In this document: one piece after another, positions 49,844 through 58,411 of the stretch
Position numbering within the stretch: the first letter of the stretch is position 1
Layout: every line of letters begins with the position of its first letter
Assembly (NCBI GenBank): GCA_020637805.1
Contig: JACKJU010000009.1
Location: 1 to 64,000, forward strand
Source of the DNA: Nitratireductor sp.
GTDB taxonomy: Bacteria; Pseudomonadota; Alphaproteobacteria; Rhizobiales; Rhizobiaceae
Length of the DNA stretch: 64,000 bases
Reading direction: 5' to 3'
The notes under the pieces: generated by a model
The model's database searches: none
What the model saw: the letters and a program-made list of their open reading frames with translations, nothing else
What the model was told of the DNA's origin: nothing
Made by a program: the position numbers and the translations under genes

Positions 49844-49925
49844 ATGGTTAGGCCGGACATGCGTATTGCGCAAGAGGATGATCAGCAAACAGGAGCACCT
49901 TGAACTGCCAGGCTATGCAGTCCGG

Positions 49926-50600
49926 TCAGTTGGAGACGGGCTTTGGAATGGCTGCTTCTATCAGTGCCCTTGCCTCGTTGCCTGCCCACTCGGCCGGGCC
50001 GTTGAGCTTGCCAAGGATGCAACCGTCCGGCCCAAGGAGAATGGTGGCCGGAAGGCCAAGTGCCAGCGAGCGCTTCTTGAAGGTATTGAAGGCTGCCATC
50101 TTGCCATCATGGTAGAAGGGGAGCGGATCGAGGTTCATATCGCGATAAAATGCCTTGGGCTTGTCTGCGGTGCCCAGATCCATGGAAACAGGGACAACGG
50201 CAAAATCATCGCCTGCCCTCTCTTCATGCAATTGCTTGAGATAGGGCATTTCCTCGCGGCAGGGCACGCACCAAGTCGCCCAGAGGTTCACGAGTGCCGT
50301 CTTGCCTTCAAAGGCAGCAACGGAGACCGGCTGGCCGTTGGCGTCGTTGAACCGCAGATCACCGATCGGTTCCGGCTTTTCGAGCACCACGAAGGCTGCA
50401 AGGTCGCCGGTAGCAAGCGGTTTCATCGCTTCTGCGAGTTCACTGGAAATGTCGCACTGGCCCGCAGTCGAAGCTGTCTCCTCGCTACCCGAACATGCGC
50501 TCAACAGCAGCGCTGCGGCGCAAAGGGCAGCAATGGCAGAATTGTACCGGAACACGTTTTTGCCCCGGCTCGGGCGGTTTGAACGGGCAGGTGCTGGCAT
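49926..50600 (-). CDS. tlpA: TlpA-family thiol:disulfide lipoprotein
   Basis: 224 residues. A short basic N-terminus and hydrophobic stretch end in lipobox LLSAC (Cys36), so it is a lipoprotein or membrane-anchored protein in the periplasm. The thioredoxin-like domain has NLWATWCVPCREEMPYL with redox Cys111/Cys114 and GLPATILLGPDG with the cis-Pro. TlpA reduces periplasmic thiols, for example for cytochrome oxidase assembly. It is divergent from argH, the usual rhizobial arrangement. Confidence 0.93.
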   Translation of the reverse strand: MPAPARSNRPSRGKNVFRYNSAIAALCAAALLLSACSGSEETASTAGQCDISSELAEAMKPLATGDLAAFVVLEKPEPIGDLRFNDANGQPVSVAAFEGKTALVNLWATWCVPCREEMPYLKQLHEERAGDDFAVVPVSMDLGTADKPKAFYRDMNLDPLPFYHDGKMAAFNTFKKRSLALGLPATILLGPDGCILGKLNGPAEWAGNEARALIEAAIPKPVSN

Positions 50601-50672
50601 CGTCACTCTTTTTACGTTATCGGTCTCGCGATTTGAACGGCCTTCGGCCCTTTGTTCCCTGGAGACTTTCAT

Positions 50673-52076
50673 ATGGTCAAGAAACCGGCTGGAAACCAGA
50701 TGTGGGGTGGCCGTTTTTCCGCCCGGCCCGATGCGATCATGGAAGCGATAAACGCTTCCATTGGCTACGACAAGAAACTGTATGCGCAGGACATCGAAGG
50801 CTCGAAGGCGCATGCAGCGATGCTTGCCGACCAGGGCATCATCACCAAGAGTGATGCCAAGAAGATCATGCAGGGTCTAGACACGATTTCGTCAGAGATC
50901 GGCGAGGGCACTTTCGAGTTCTCGACGGCTCTTGAAGACATTCACATGAATGTGGAGGCCCGGCTGAAGGACCTGATCGGCGAACCGGCCGGCCGGCTTC
51001 ACACGGCGCGCTCCCGCAATGACCAGGTGGCGACCGACTTTCGCCTGTGGGTCAAGGCGCAGGCGCTGCATGTGCATGCCATCCTGGGCGAACTGATCGA
51101 CGTTTTCGTCGATCTTGCGGAGAAGCATGCCGATACCGTGATGCCGGGCTTCACGCATCTGCAGACGGCGCAACCGGTGACGTTTGGCCACCACATGATG
51201 GCCTATGTTGAGATGTTCGCCCGTGACCGTTCCCGCGCCGCAGATGCGGTGGAGCGGATGAACGAGTGTCCGCTGGGGGCTGCCGCGCTTGCGGGTACCG
51301 GTTTTGCCATCGACCGCAAGGCGACGGCAAAAGCACTCGGATTTCGCGAGCCGACCCGCAATTCGCTGGACAGTGTTTCCGACCGTGACTTTGCACTGGA
51401 CTATCTGTCGCTGGCGGCGATCTGTGCCGGTCACCTTTCCCGGCTTGCCGAAGAACTGGTGATCTGGTCGACGCCGCAGTTTTCCTTCGTGCGGCTGACG
51501 GACCAGTTCTCGACCGGTTCCTCGATCATGCCCCAGAAACGCAACCCGGATGCGGCTGAACTCATCCGCGCCAAGACAGGCCGCATCAATGGCGACCTCA
51601 TCGCGCTTCTGACGGTCATGAAGGGCCTTCCGCTCGCCTATTCCAAGGACATGCAGGAGGACAAGGAGGCGGTGTTCGATGCTGCCGACAACCTTGAACT
51701 CGCCATTCTTGCAATGACGGGCATGATGAAAGGCATTACGGTCAACGCGGCATCCATGGCGAAAGCTGCGGGTTCCGGCTTTTCCATCGCAACCGATCTT
51801 GCCGACTGGCTGGTCCGCGAAACCAATCTTCCGTTCCGGGAAGCGCACCATGTGACCGGTGCTGCGGTCGCAATGGCCGAGAAAAAAGGCTGCGGCCTGG
51901 AGGAGCTTTCCCTCGATGATCTGCAGGGGTTGCACCCGTCGATCACGAAAGAGGTTTTTTCGGTCCTTTCCGTGGAAAAATCGGTGGCCTCCAGGAAAAG
52001 CTTCGGTGGTACCGCACCGGCAAATGTGCGCCGCCAGGTAAAGTACTGGCGTTCACGCCGGGCAAAGGAAAAATGA
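50673..52076 (+). CDS. argH: Argininosuccinate lyase
   Basis: Last step of arginine synthesis, 467 residues. NQMWGGRFSARPD start, EDIHMNVEARL, HTARSRNDQVATDFRLW, the signature GSSIMPQKRNPD with the catalytic Ser, and GLPLAYSKDMQEDKE. GGAGACTTTCAT precedes the ATG at 50673. It is followed after 82 nt by the LptM-like lipoprotein gene and lysA. Confidence 0.98.
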   Translation: MVKKPAGNQMWGGRFSARPDAIMEAINASIGYDKKLYAQDIEGSKAHAAMLADQGIITKSDAKKIMQGLDTISSEIGEGTFEFSTALEDIHMNVEARLKDLIGEPAGRLHTARSRNDQVATDFRLWVKAQALHVHAILGELIDVFVDLAEKHADTVMPGFTHLQTAQPVTFGHHMMAYVEMFARDRSRAADAVERMNECPLGAAALAGTGFAIDRKATAKALGFREPTRNSLDSVSDRDFALDYLSLAAICAGHLSRLAEELVIWSTPQFSFVRLTDQFSTGSSIMPQKRNPDAAELIRAKTGRINGDLIALLTVMKGLPLAYSKDMQEDKEAVFDAADNLELAILAMTGMMKGITVNAASMAKAAGSGFSIATDLADWLVRETNLPFREAHHVTGAAVAMAEKKGCGLEELSLDDLQGLHPSITKEVFSVLSVEKSVASRKSFGGTAPANVRRQVKYWRSRRAKEK

Positions 52077-52158
52077 ATCTAGCGGCGGGCAAGCTCGCCG
52101 ATTTGACAATCCGTCTGCCATCGAGATGATGGCGGTGAACCCGTTTCGGAGCAGACCC

Positions 52159-52353
52159 ATGAGTGGTGGCACTTTGAAGAAGATGATCATGGCAGTTGCC
52201 GCAATTTCGATGATGGCGACACTGTCGGCCTGCGGCCGCAAGGGCCCGCTTGAAGCCCCCAACGCATCGGTGGGCGTCGAGAAATCCGCAGGCGGGAAGG
52301 CGGCCCAGGATGAGGTTCCCGACAGGCCCTTCGTGCTCGACGGGATGATCTGA
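52159..52353 (+). CDS. lptM: LptM-like small lipoprotein
   Basis: 64 residues. A lipoprotein signal ending in LSAC is followed directly by GRKGPLEAP, the CGxKGPL motif of LptM (YifL), which helps the LptDE LPS translocon mature in E. coli. The acidic tail ends DEVPDRPFVLDGMI. The ATG at 52159 follows CGGAGC. Placement between argH and lysA is conserved in rhizobia. Confidence 0.9.
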   Translation: MSGGTLKKMIMAVAAISMMATLSACGRKGPLEAPNASVGVEKSAGGKAAQDEVPDRPFVLDGMI

Positions 52354-52410
52354 CCTTATTGCGCCCCCAATCCCGTTGATCGGGTTTCTCCAGTTTCAGG
52401 ACCGGGTTCC

Positions 52411-53676
52411 GTGAACCATTTCCAGTATATCGATGGCATTCTGCATGCCGAAAACGTTCCCGTGCCGGCGATAGCCGAGGCGGTGGGAACGCCGTTCTAT
52501 TGCTATTCAACTGCCACGCTTGAACGTCACTACACGGTGTTTGCCAATGCCTTTGGCGACGTGCCGTCGCTGGTCTGCTATGCGATGAAGGCGAACTCCA
52601 ACCAGGCGGTGCTGGCAACGCTTGCCCGCCTCGGCTGCGGTGCTGACGTTGTTTCGGGCGGCGAACTGAAGCGGGCGCTTGCCGCAGGCATCGCACCCGA
52701 AAAGATCATGTTTTCAGGCGTCGGCAAAACGGATGCCGAGATGGATGCGGCACTGGAAGCTGACATTCTCTGCTTCAATGTCGAATCGGTTCCCGAGTTG
52801 CACGCCCTTTCAGCGCGTGCGGTGGCAGCGGGCAAGCAGGCGCGCGTTTCCTTACGCATCAATCCGGATGTCGATGCCAGGACCCACGCCAAGATTTCGA
52901 CCGGCAAGAAAGAAGACAAGTTCGGCATTCCCTGGGAACAGGCAACGGAAGTCTATGGACTGGCGGCCGGATTGCCCGGGATAAAGGTTACCGGCATCGA
53001 CATGCATATCGGTAGCCAGATCACCGAGCTTGAGCCCTTCGACAGCGCGTTTTCGAGGCTGGAGGGGCTGGTAAGGCAGCTCAGACAAGAAGGCCACGAG
53101 ATTTCGCATGTCGACCTTGGTGGCGGTCTTGGCATTCCCTACCGCGAGGACAATGCGCCGCCGCCCGGACCGGATGCCTATGCCGAAGTGGTCAAGAAAC
53201 ACATTCGCGCGCTGGATTGCGAAGTGATCTTCGAGCCGGGCAGGCTGATTGCGGGCAATGCCGGAATACTTGTTGGACAGGTGATCTTCCGCAAGGAAAC
53301 CGGTCACAAGGTGTTCACCATCGCGGACGTGGCGATGAACGATCTCATCCGCCCGACGCTCTACGAGGCGTGGCATGACATTCGTCCGGTGGTTCAGCCA
53401 ACGGATACAACGCAATATGCCCTGGGCGATCTTGTCGGCCCGGTCTGCGAAACCGGCGACTTCATGGCGCGCGACCGCAATCTGCCGGTCATGGAGCGTG
53501 GCGATCTATTCGCGATCGGCTCCGCAGGTGCTTATGGCGCAGTTCAGGCCGGAACCTACAATACCCGCGCACTGGTGCCGGAAGTATTGGTCAATGGCGA
53601 TCGCTTCTTCGTGGTTCGTCCGCGGATGGAAGTCGAGGACATCATCGCGCTTGACCGGATGCCGGACTGGCTCTGA
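52411..53676 (+). CDS. lysA: Diaminopimelate decarboxylase
   Basis: Last step of lysine synthesis, 421 residues, PLP-dependent. Lys60 in CYAMKANSN binds PLP; HIGSQ, VDLGGGLGIPY, EPGR and GPVCETGDF are the other active-site motifs. Translation starts at GTG (52411), which gives the family N-terminus NHFQYIDGILHAENV. It lies 57 nt after the lptM stop, so cotranscription from argH is likely. Confidence 0.98.
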   Translation: MNHFQYIDGILHAENVPVPAIAEAVGTPFYCYSTATLERHYTVFANAFGDVPSLVCYAMKANSNQAVLATLARLGCGADVVSGGELKRALAAGIAPEKIMFSGVGKTDAEMDAALEADILCFNVESVPELHALSARAVAAGKQARVSLRINPDVDARTHAKISTGKKEDKFGIPWEQATEVYGLAAGLPGIKVTGIDMHIGSQITELEPFDSAFSRLEGLVRQLRQEGHEISHVDLGGGLGIPYREDNAPPPGPDAYAEVVKKHIRALDCEVIFEPGRLIAGNAGILVGQVIFRKETGHKVFTIADVAMNDLIRPTLYEAWHDIRPVVQPTDTTQYALGDLVGPVCETGDFMARDRNLPVMERGDLFAIGSAGAYGAVQAGTYNTRALVPEVLVNGDRFFVVRPRMEVEDIIALDRMPDWL

Positions 53677-53704
53677 GGCGATTTCGCCCAGTAGTGCATC
53701 CAGA

Positions 53705-53720
53705 TTGTGATCGATCACAA
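53705..53720. promoter_or_regulatory. Perfect 16-bp palindrome between lysA and the TIGR02302 gene
   Basis: TTGTGATC-GATCACAA is perfectly symmetrical, about 85 nt before the TIGR02302 start. It resembles a CRP- or GntR-type operator but has neither the CRP spacing (TGTGA-N6-TCACA) nor the FNR consensus. Regulator unknown. Confidence 0.5.
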
Positions 53721-53805
53721 AATCGCCAGTTCGGGGCTTTGATCTCGAATTCGCCCGAATCTGTGCTAGGCTTGGATTTCGATCAGCAGACAGGAGCCCT
53801 CGCGC

Positions 53806-56472
53806 TTGGAAGAGACTTCCGCCAGCGAAAACAGGGGCACACCGGCAGCCGGCAAGAATTCCGGAGTGGCGGAAAATGGCCCGAACAGCGGGACCGAAGG
53901 CTTCAAGGCCGGACGTTCCACCTATGCGCTCGCATGGTTGGCAGAGACATGGGAACGGCTGTGGCCTACCCTCGTCTGGGCATTTTCGGTCATTTGCGTT
54001 TTTGCAGCGGTCTCGTGGTTCGGCCTGTGGCTGCGACTGCCCGACATGGCGCGGTTTGCAGGATTAGGGGTTTTTGCCATTGTTCTGATCGCGAGCCTTT
54101 GGCCGGTTCGCAATTTCAGGTCACCCACCAGAGGCGAAATCCTGCATCGCATCGAGCGCGCATCGGGGCTTCCGCACAGGCCAGTCACTGCCCAGGAAGA
54201 CAGCATGGCAAAGCCTGGAGACGCTTTCTCCGAGGCCTTGTGGCGGGTCCACCGTGAGCGCATGGCAGCGCGGCTCAAGAACCTTTCTTCCGGCACCGCG
54301 AAACCCGACGCAACGCGGTTCGACAGATATGCCGTTCATGCATTCCTTCCGATCATTGCCTTCGTGGCATGGGGATTTTCGCAGACGCCCTCAGGCGGGC
54401 GGCTTGTGGACGCCTTTTCGCCGCATGTGGATGCGGCAACCGTTCTTTCCCGCCTCGATGCCTGGGTCGACTATCCGGACTATGCGGCAAAGCCGCCGGT
54501 CTATCTTTCCCGCGAGATCAAGCCGGAAGGCATGCGCACGGTAAGCGTTCTCACGGGAAGCGAACTGCATCTGCGCTATGTCGGCGATGAAGATGTTTCG
54601 TTGCGCTACATTGCCGGCGACAACGAAACCGAACTTGCCCCGGAAGAACAGGGAAGCGCGGGCAGCCGCGAAGCGGCATTCACGACCAAGCTGACGACCT
54701 CGGGCGTCGTGGAATTTCTTGCCAGGAACAAACCCGTGGCAAGGTGGCCGCTCGACGTGATTGCCGATGCGGTGCCGCAGATCGAATTCTCCGAGGCGCC
54801 GGGTGCCTCGCAGACAGGTTCGCTTGAGCTTTCCTACACCGTAAAGGACGACTATGGCGTGGTTTCAGCCCGCGGCCTTGTTGAGCCGGTCGAAAAGCCG
54901 GCAGCGAATGCGCGCCCGTTGGTTGAGGCGCCTGAATTGTCGCTGCCTCTGCCCCGGGCAAGGGCAAAGTCTGGCACTACGCGGGTGAACCGCGATCTGT
55001 CGTCCCACCCATGGGCGGGCAGCGAGGTGGATATCACCCTGGAGGCGACCGACGATCCAGGACAGATCGGGCGTAGTGCCCCGCACCGCATGACCCTTCC
55101 TGGACGCAATTTCACCAATCCGCTTGCCCGCGCCCTGGTCGAACAACGCCGAATTCTGGCGATGGATGCCAACAACTCGCGCTACGTAGCGGACATGCTG
55201 GACGCTGTATCGTCGTTTCCGGAAGTGTTCGAGATCAATGCGGGAGCCTACATGGCGATGCGCGCTGCATATCGCATGATCTCGCCCGGCGACGATGACG
55301 AAAAGCTCAAGGAATCGCTCGATCTTCTTTGGGAGACCGCGCTCAACCTGGAACTCGGCAATCTTTCCGATGTGGAGCGGCGGCTGCGCGAGGCGCAGGA
55401 CAAGCTATCCAAGGCGCTCGAAAACGATGCTTCCGACGAGGAAATCGAGAAGCTGATGGAAGAGTTGCGCCAGGCCATGAGCGACTTCCTGGAACAGCTT
55501 GCAAAGGAGATGGCAAAGGCTCCCCAGCAGCAGAACCAGAACAACGCAATGAACAACATGCAGACGCTCACCCAGCGTGACCTCGAAAGCATGATGGACC
55601 GGATAGAAAATCTTGCCCGGTCCGGGTCAAAGGACGCGGCGCGCGAATTGCTGTCGGAAATGCAGCGCATGATGGACAGCGTCATGGCCGGGCGCCAGCA
55701 ACAGCAGCAACAGGGGCAGCAGCAGAGCCAGCTCAACCAGGCGCTCGACAAGCTTTCCGAATTGATGCAGCGCCAGCAGCAACTGATGGACGAGACCTTC
55801 TCCATGCGCCAGCGCCAGCCGCAGCAGGGAGAGCAACAGCCCGGTGGGCAGCAGTCGCAGAACCACGACCAGCAGGGTGAGGGACAGCAGCGCGAGCAGC
55901 AGGGACAGAACCAGCAAGGCCAGCAGGGCGGGGAACAGGGCGAAAGCGGTCCGATGACGCCGGAAGAGTTTGCCAAGGCCATGGAAGCCCTGAGGCAGCA
56001 GCAGGAAGCGCTACAGCAGGAACTTGACCAGCTGTCCGAGCAGCTCATGCAACAGGGGCTGGACCCGTCGAAGGAGTTCGGTGAAGCCGGACAGGAAATG
56101 GGACAGGCCGGAGACAATCTGGGACAGGGCCAGCCGGGACCGGCGGCGGGCAACCAGGGACAAGCCCTTGAAGCGTTGCGGCGTGGCGCACAATCCATGC
56201 TCAACCAGCTCGCGCAGCAGGGCCAGCAGCCCGGCCAGCAACCGGGTGATCAGCAGGGTCCGGGCGGACAACGCCAGAGCCGTGCAGACCCGCTGGGCCG
56301 TCAGCAGCAGAACGAGGGTGGCCGTTTCAACGAGTCCGGCACGAAGATCCCCGGTGAAATCGATGCGCAGCGGGCGCGGGAAATCATGGATGCGATCCGC
56401 CGCCGACTGGCCGATCCGCTACGCCCGCTCATCGAGCGCAATTACCTGGAACGTCTTCTGGAAAGCCGCTGA
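53806..56472 (+). CDS. TIGR02302/DUF4175 family large membrane protein with Gln-rich region
   Basis: 888 residues. Three transmembrane helices occur near residues 50-75, 80-100 and 180-197. A large domain (~200-560) follows, including AHRMTLPGRNFTNPLARALVEQRR-like blocks, written here only in part. Then a coiled coil and a Gln/Gly-rich region of about 270 residues (~575-845). A short conserved C-terminus (RPLIERNYLERLLESR) ends the protein. The start is TTG at 53806 with CAGGAG upstream. Function unknown; conserved in alphaproteobacteria next to lysA, possibly an envelope factor. Confidence 0.9.
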   Translation: MEETSASENRGTPAAGKNSGVAENGPNSGTEGFKAGRSTYALAWLAETWERLWPTLVWAFSVICVFAAVSWFGLWLRLPDMARFAGLGVFAIVLIASLWPVRNFRSPTRGEILHRIERASGLPHRPVTAQEDSMAKPGDAFSEALWRVHRERMAARLKNLSSGTAKPDATRFDRYAVHAFLPIIAFVAWGFSQTPSGGRLVDAFSPHVDAATVLSRLDAWVDYPDYAAKPPVYLSREIKPEGMRTVSVLTGSELHLRYVGDEDVSLRYIAGDNETELAPEEQGSAGSREAAFTTKLTTSGVVEFLARNKPVARWPLDVIADAVPQIEFSEAPGASQTGSLELSYTVKDDYGVVSARGLVEPVEKPAANARPLVEAPELSLPLPRARAKSGTTRVNRDLSSHPWAGSEVDITLEATDDPGQIGRSAPHRMTLPGRNFTNPLARALVEQRRILAMDANNSRYVADMLDAVSSFPEVFEINAGAYMAMRAAYRMISPGDDDEKLKESLDLLWETALNLELGNLSDVERRLREAQDKLSKALENDASDEEIEKLMEELRQAMSDFLEQLAKEMAKAPQQQNQNNAMNNMQTLTQRDLESMMDRIENLARSGSKDAARELLSEMQRMMDSVMAGRQQQQQQGQQQSQLNQALDKLSELMQRQQQLMDETFSMRQRQPQQGEQQPGGQQSQNHDQQGEGQQREQQGQNQQGQQGGEQGESGPMTPEEFAKAMEALRQQQEALQQELDQLSEQLMQQGLDPSKEFGEAGQEMGQAGDNLGQGQPGPAAGNQGQALEALRRGAQSMLNQLAQQGQQPGQQPGDQQGPGGQRQSRADPLGRQQQNEGGRFNESGTKIPGEIDAQRAREIMDAIRRRLADPLRPLIERNYLERLLESR

Positions 56473-56515
56473 TTTTTCAACTTGGTGTCGCGGATGCAGG
56501 AAGCCGAATGCGGGA

Positions 56516-56881
56516 TCAGGCCAGAAGGGCTTGCGCAACGTGCTTGCGGATCACCGGCAGTGTGAACGGTTTCTGGACCACGTCTATGACAATGGCCGAC
56601 AGTTCCTCGGCGCGTTCGCGCTGGTTGGCGTAGCCCGTCATCATCAGTATCTTCTGCGACGGCCTAGCCCGCGCGATGCTGCGGCTCATCTCGATTCCGT
56701 CCATCTCGGGCATCATGATGTCCGTCAGAACGAGGTCGAACCCTTCTTCGTCCGCAAGCGCGGCTTCAAGGCCGATCCCGCCATTCTCGGCCTCGACGAT
56801 CTCGTGACCGTCAAGCGATAGCGCGCGCGCCACGAAGGAACGAACGGAATCGTCATCCTCGACAAGAAGAATGCGTCCCAT
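56516..56881 (-). CDS. cpdR: Single-domain response regulator CpdR
   Basis: 121-residue receiver domain with no output domain. Phosphoacceptor Asp54 (LTDIMMPEMDG), acidic pair Asp9/Asp10 region (LLVEDDDSVRSFVARAL), Thr82 in MMTGYANQRERA and Lys104 in QKPF. The sequence follows CpdR closely. In Caulobacter and Sinorhizobium unphosphorylated CpdR recruits ClpXP to degrade CtrA and other cell-cycle proteins. Its ATG follows the hpt stop after a single base (TGA-C-ATG), so the two are coupled. Confidence 0.93.
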   Translation of the reverse strand: MGRILLVEDDDSVRSFVARALSLDGHEIVEAENGGIGLEAALADEEGFDLVLTDIMMPEMDGIEMSRSIARARPSQKILMMTGYANQRERAEELSAIVIDVVQKPFTLPVIRKHVAQALLA

Positions 56882-56882
56882 G

Positions 56883-57425
56883 TCAGGCATCTCCGGTGAC
56901 AACGCCGACGAAGGGCAACTCCCTGAAGGCATAGCCGGCATCCATGCCGTAGCCGACGACAAACTTGTCAGGGCATTCGAAACCCACGTAATCCGCGTCG
57001 ATTTTCGTCTTGCGCCGCATGGACTTGTCGAGCAGCGTGACGACAGCAACCTTGTTTGCCCCGCGGCTTTCCATCAATTCCTTGGTGAACTTGAGCGTAT
57101 TGCCCGATTCAAGAATGTCGTCGATCAGAAGGATGTCGCGGCCGTTTACGTCGGTATCGACGTCCCGAACCAGTTGCAGAGTTCCCGATGTCGTGCCGGC
57201 GCCATAACTGGAAACCGTGATGAACTCCACATCGGGGGAAAGGCCTGCCTCGTGAAGCGCGCGGATGAGGTCGGCGGCAAAGACAAACGAACCCTTCAGG
57301 ATGGAAATCACCAGGATGTTCTTCAGGTCACTGAGCGCGATCTGTTCGGCAAGTTCCCGGTTGCGCGCTGCAAGTTGCTCGGCGCTGTAGAGAACCTCGA
57401 TTTTCTTGTTTCGGACAATCGGCAT
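56883..57425 (-). CDS. hpt: Hypoxanthine phosphoribosyltransferase
   Basis: 180-residue purine-salvage enzyme. The PRPP-binding motif is DILLIDDILESGNTL, with the flexible loop SSYGAGTTSG and the purine-binding segment DYVGFECPDKFVVGYGMD. It makes IMP (and possibly GMP) from PRPP. The gene is followed by cpdR and preceded by the membrane-anchored hypothetical, all on the minus strand. Confidence 0.96.
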   Translation of the reverse strand: MPIVRNKKIEVLYSAEQLAARNRELAEQIALSDLKNILVISILKGSFVFAADLIRALHEAGLSPDVEFITVSSYGAGTTSGTLQLVRDVDTDVNGRDILLIDDILESGNTLKFTKELMESRGANKVAVVTLLDKSMRRKTKIDADYVGFECPDKFVVGYGMDAGYAFRELPFVGVVTGDA

Positions 57426-57444
57426 GTCTCAATCCCGAATCGGT

Positions 57445-58221
57445 TTAATTGTTCTCGCTTTCTACCACGATGATGCGGGCACTGGCAGCCCGGCCGCTTT
57501 CATCGCGGGCGAGTGTGGAAAACCGCATACTGGCATTTGAAGACAGTGAAGTGTCCGGAAGCCGGTGGTCCCAGCCTTGCAGTATGATGCCTGCGTTGTC
57601 GGCGATCTCGACGCGAAGCGCCAGGGGGCCGGATGCCGGTCCGCCGGTGTTGGTAATCCTGCCGCGAACCGTGAGGTAGCGTTCGCCGCCGCGGATCATC
57701 GTGATGAGCGAAACCTGCGTTACCTCAAGCGAACCATGCTGCCCCCCCAAAGGCGTCACGGAAGCAGTCGTAATCGGGTCCGGCATCTGCGCCGCTGGCG
57801 TGGGGGCGGATGATCCATCGAGAAAAAGAAGGCCAAGTTGCGGCAACACGACTGCAACAAGTGCGAGCGGCAGCATGAACCGGAGGATGTTGCGCCAGCC
57901 GTTTCCGGCTTCGCCGCCATCGTGGGCTGCCATTTCATATTCCGACGGCGTATCTCTCAGCCGCTCGAAGAAATCGCCTGTCACCGCGCTTGGACGGCGA
58001 AATGGCGTATTCAGGGCATGTCCGCCATCCGCAACGGCGGAGGGTGCAAGCCTGGCAGGGAACCGGCGCTTTCCGAAGGCAGGCATTTCATCATCCTGCT
58101 GAAGAAACTCGCGTATGCGCGCACGCTGCTCTTCCCACGCATTTGTGCCGGAGGGAGCCTGCAGGTTCGACGGGTCTTGTGAGCCGCCATCCTGCGGACC
58201 GTTTTCCTGCCATCTGTGCAT
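57445..58221 (-). CDS. Membrane-anchored protein of unknown function, DUF3426-like C-terminal domain
   Basis: 258 residues. The N-terminal ~110 residues are polar, with Gln/Asp-rich and Arg-rich segments. One transmembrane helix follows (ILRFMLPLALVAVVLPQLGLLFL), then a ~100-residue beta domain (VTQVSLITMIRGGERYLTVRG ... RVEIADNAGII) like DUF3426 in zinc-ribbon regulators. The usual N-terminal MJ0042 zinc ribbon of related rhizobial proteins is absent: there is no CxxC pair. GGGAGCG precedes the ATG. It is divergent from ftsE and lies beside the CtrA box. Confidence 0.75.
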   Translation of the reverse strand: MHRWQENGPQDGGSQDPSNLQAPSGTNAWEEQRARIREFLQQDDEMPAFGKRRFPARLAPSAVADGGHALNTPFRRPSAVTGDFFERLRDTPSEYEMAAHDGGEAGNGWRNILRFMLPLALVAVVLPQLGLLFLDGSSAPTPAAQMPDPITTASVTPLGGQHGSLEVTQVSLITMIRGGERYLTVRGRITNTGGPASGPLALRVEIADNAGIILQGWDHRLPDTSLSSNASMRFSTLARDESGRAASARIIVVESENN

Positions 58222-58300
58222 GTTAAATTCGCTCCCGACAGCGCAGGTGCATCGAATCGCCTGCTTGTTGCCACCTGAAGGGAACGCTAGTCTTGAAAAC

Positions 58301-58316
58301 TTAAAGGATTGTTAAC
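58301..58316 (+). promoter_or_regulatory. CtrA binding box before ftsEX
   Basis: TTAA-AGGATTG-TTAAC matches the consensus TTAA-N7-TTAAC exactly, 96-111 nt before the ftsE GTG. A further TTAAC (58322-58326) follows. Two GANTC sites, GAATC (58254-58258) and GATTC (58343-58347), which CcrM would methylate, flank it. Confidence 0.7.
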
Positions 58317-58411
58317 CAAGATTAACACATTTTCGGTCCAGAGATTCGCAACGCAGACGGCTCAACGGCGGGCAAAGCCGCCCGGCCGAGAGGAACCCTC
58401 CGGGAGCATCC

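Noticed and set aside
49785..49925. Possible cobalamin riboswitch before the HupE pair
   Set aside because: HupE-type genes can have B12 riboswitches, but no B12-box or matching core is visible; only a simple inverted repeat is present.
55680..56300. Repetitive CAG/CAGGG DNA that could be taken for a tandem repeat or CRISPR-like array
   Set aside because: It is in-frame coding sequence for the Gln/Gly-rich region; units are irregular and there are no spacers.
57742..57748. Seven-C tract within the membrane-anchored gene at 57445-58221, as a phase-variable switch
   Set aside because: The frame is intact and in line with the family C-terminus; a 7-nt tract is short and expected now and then in GC-rich DNA.
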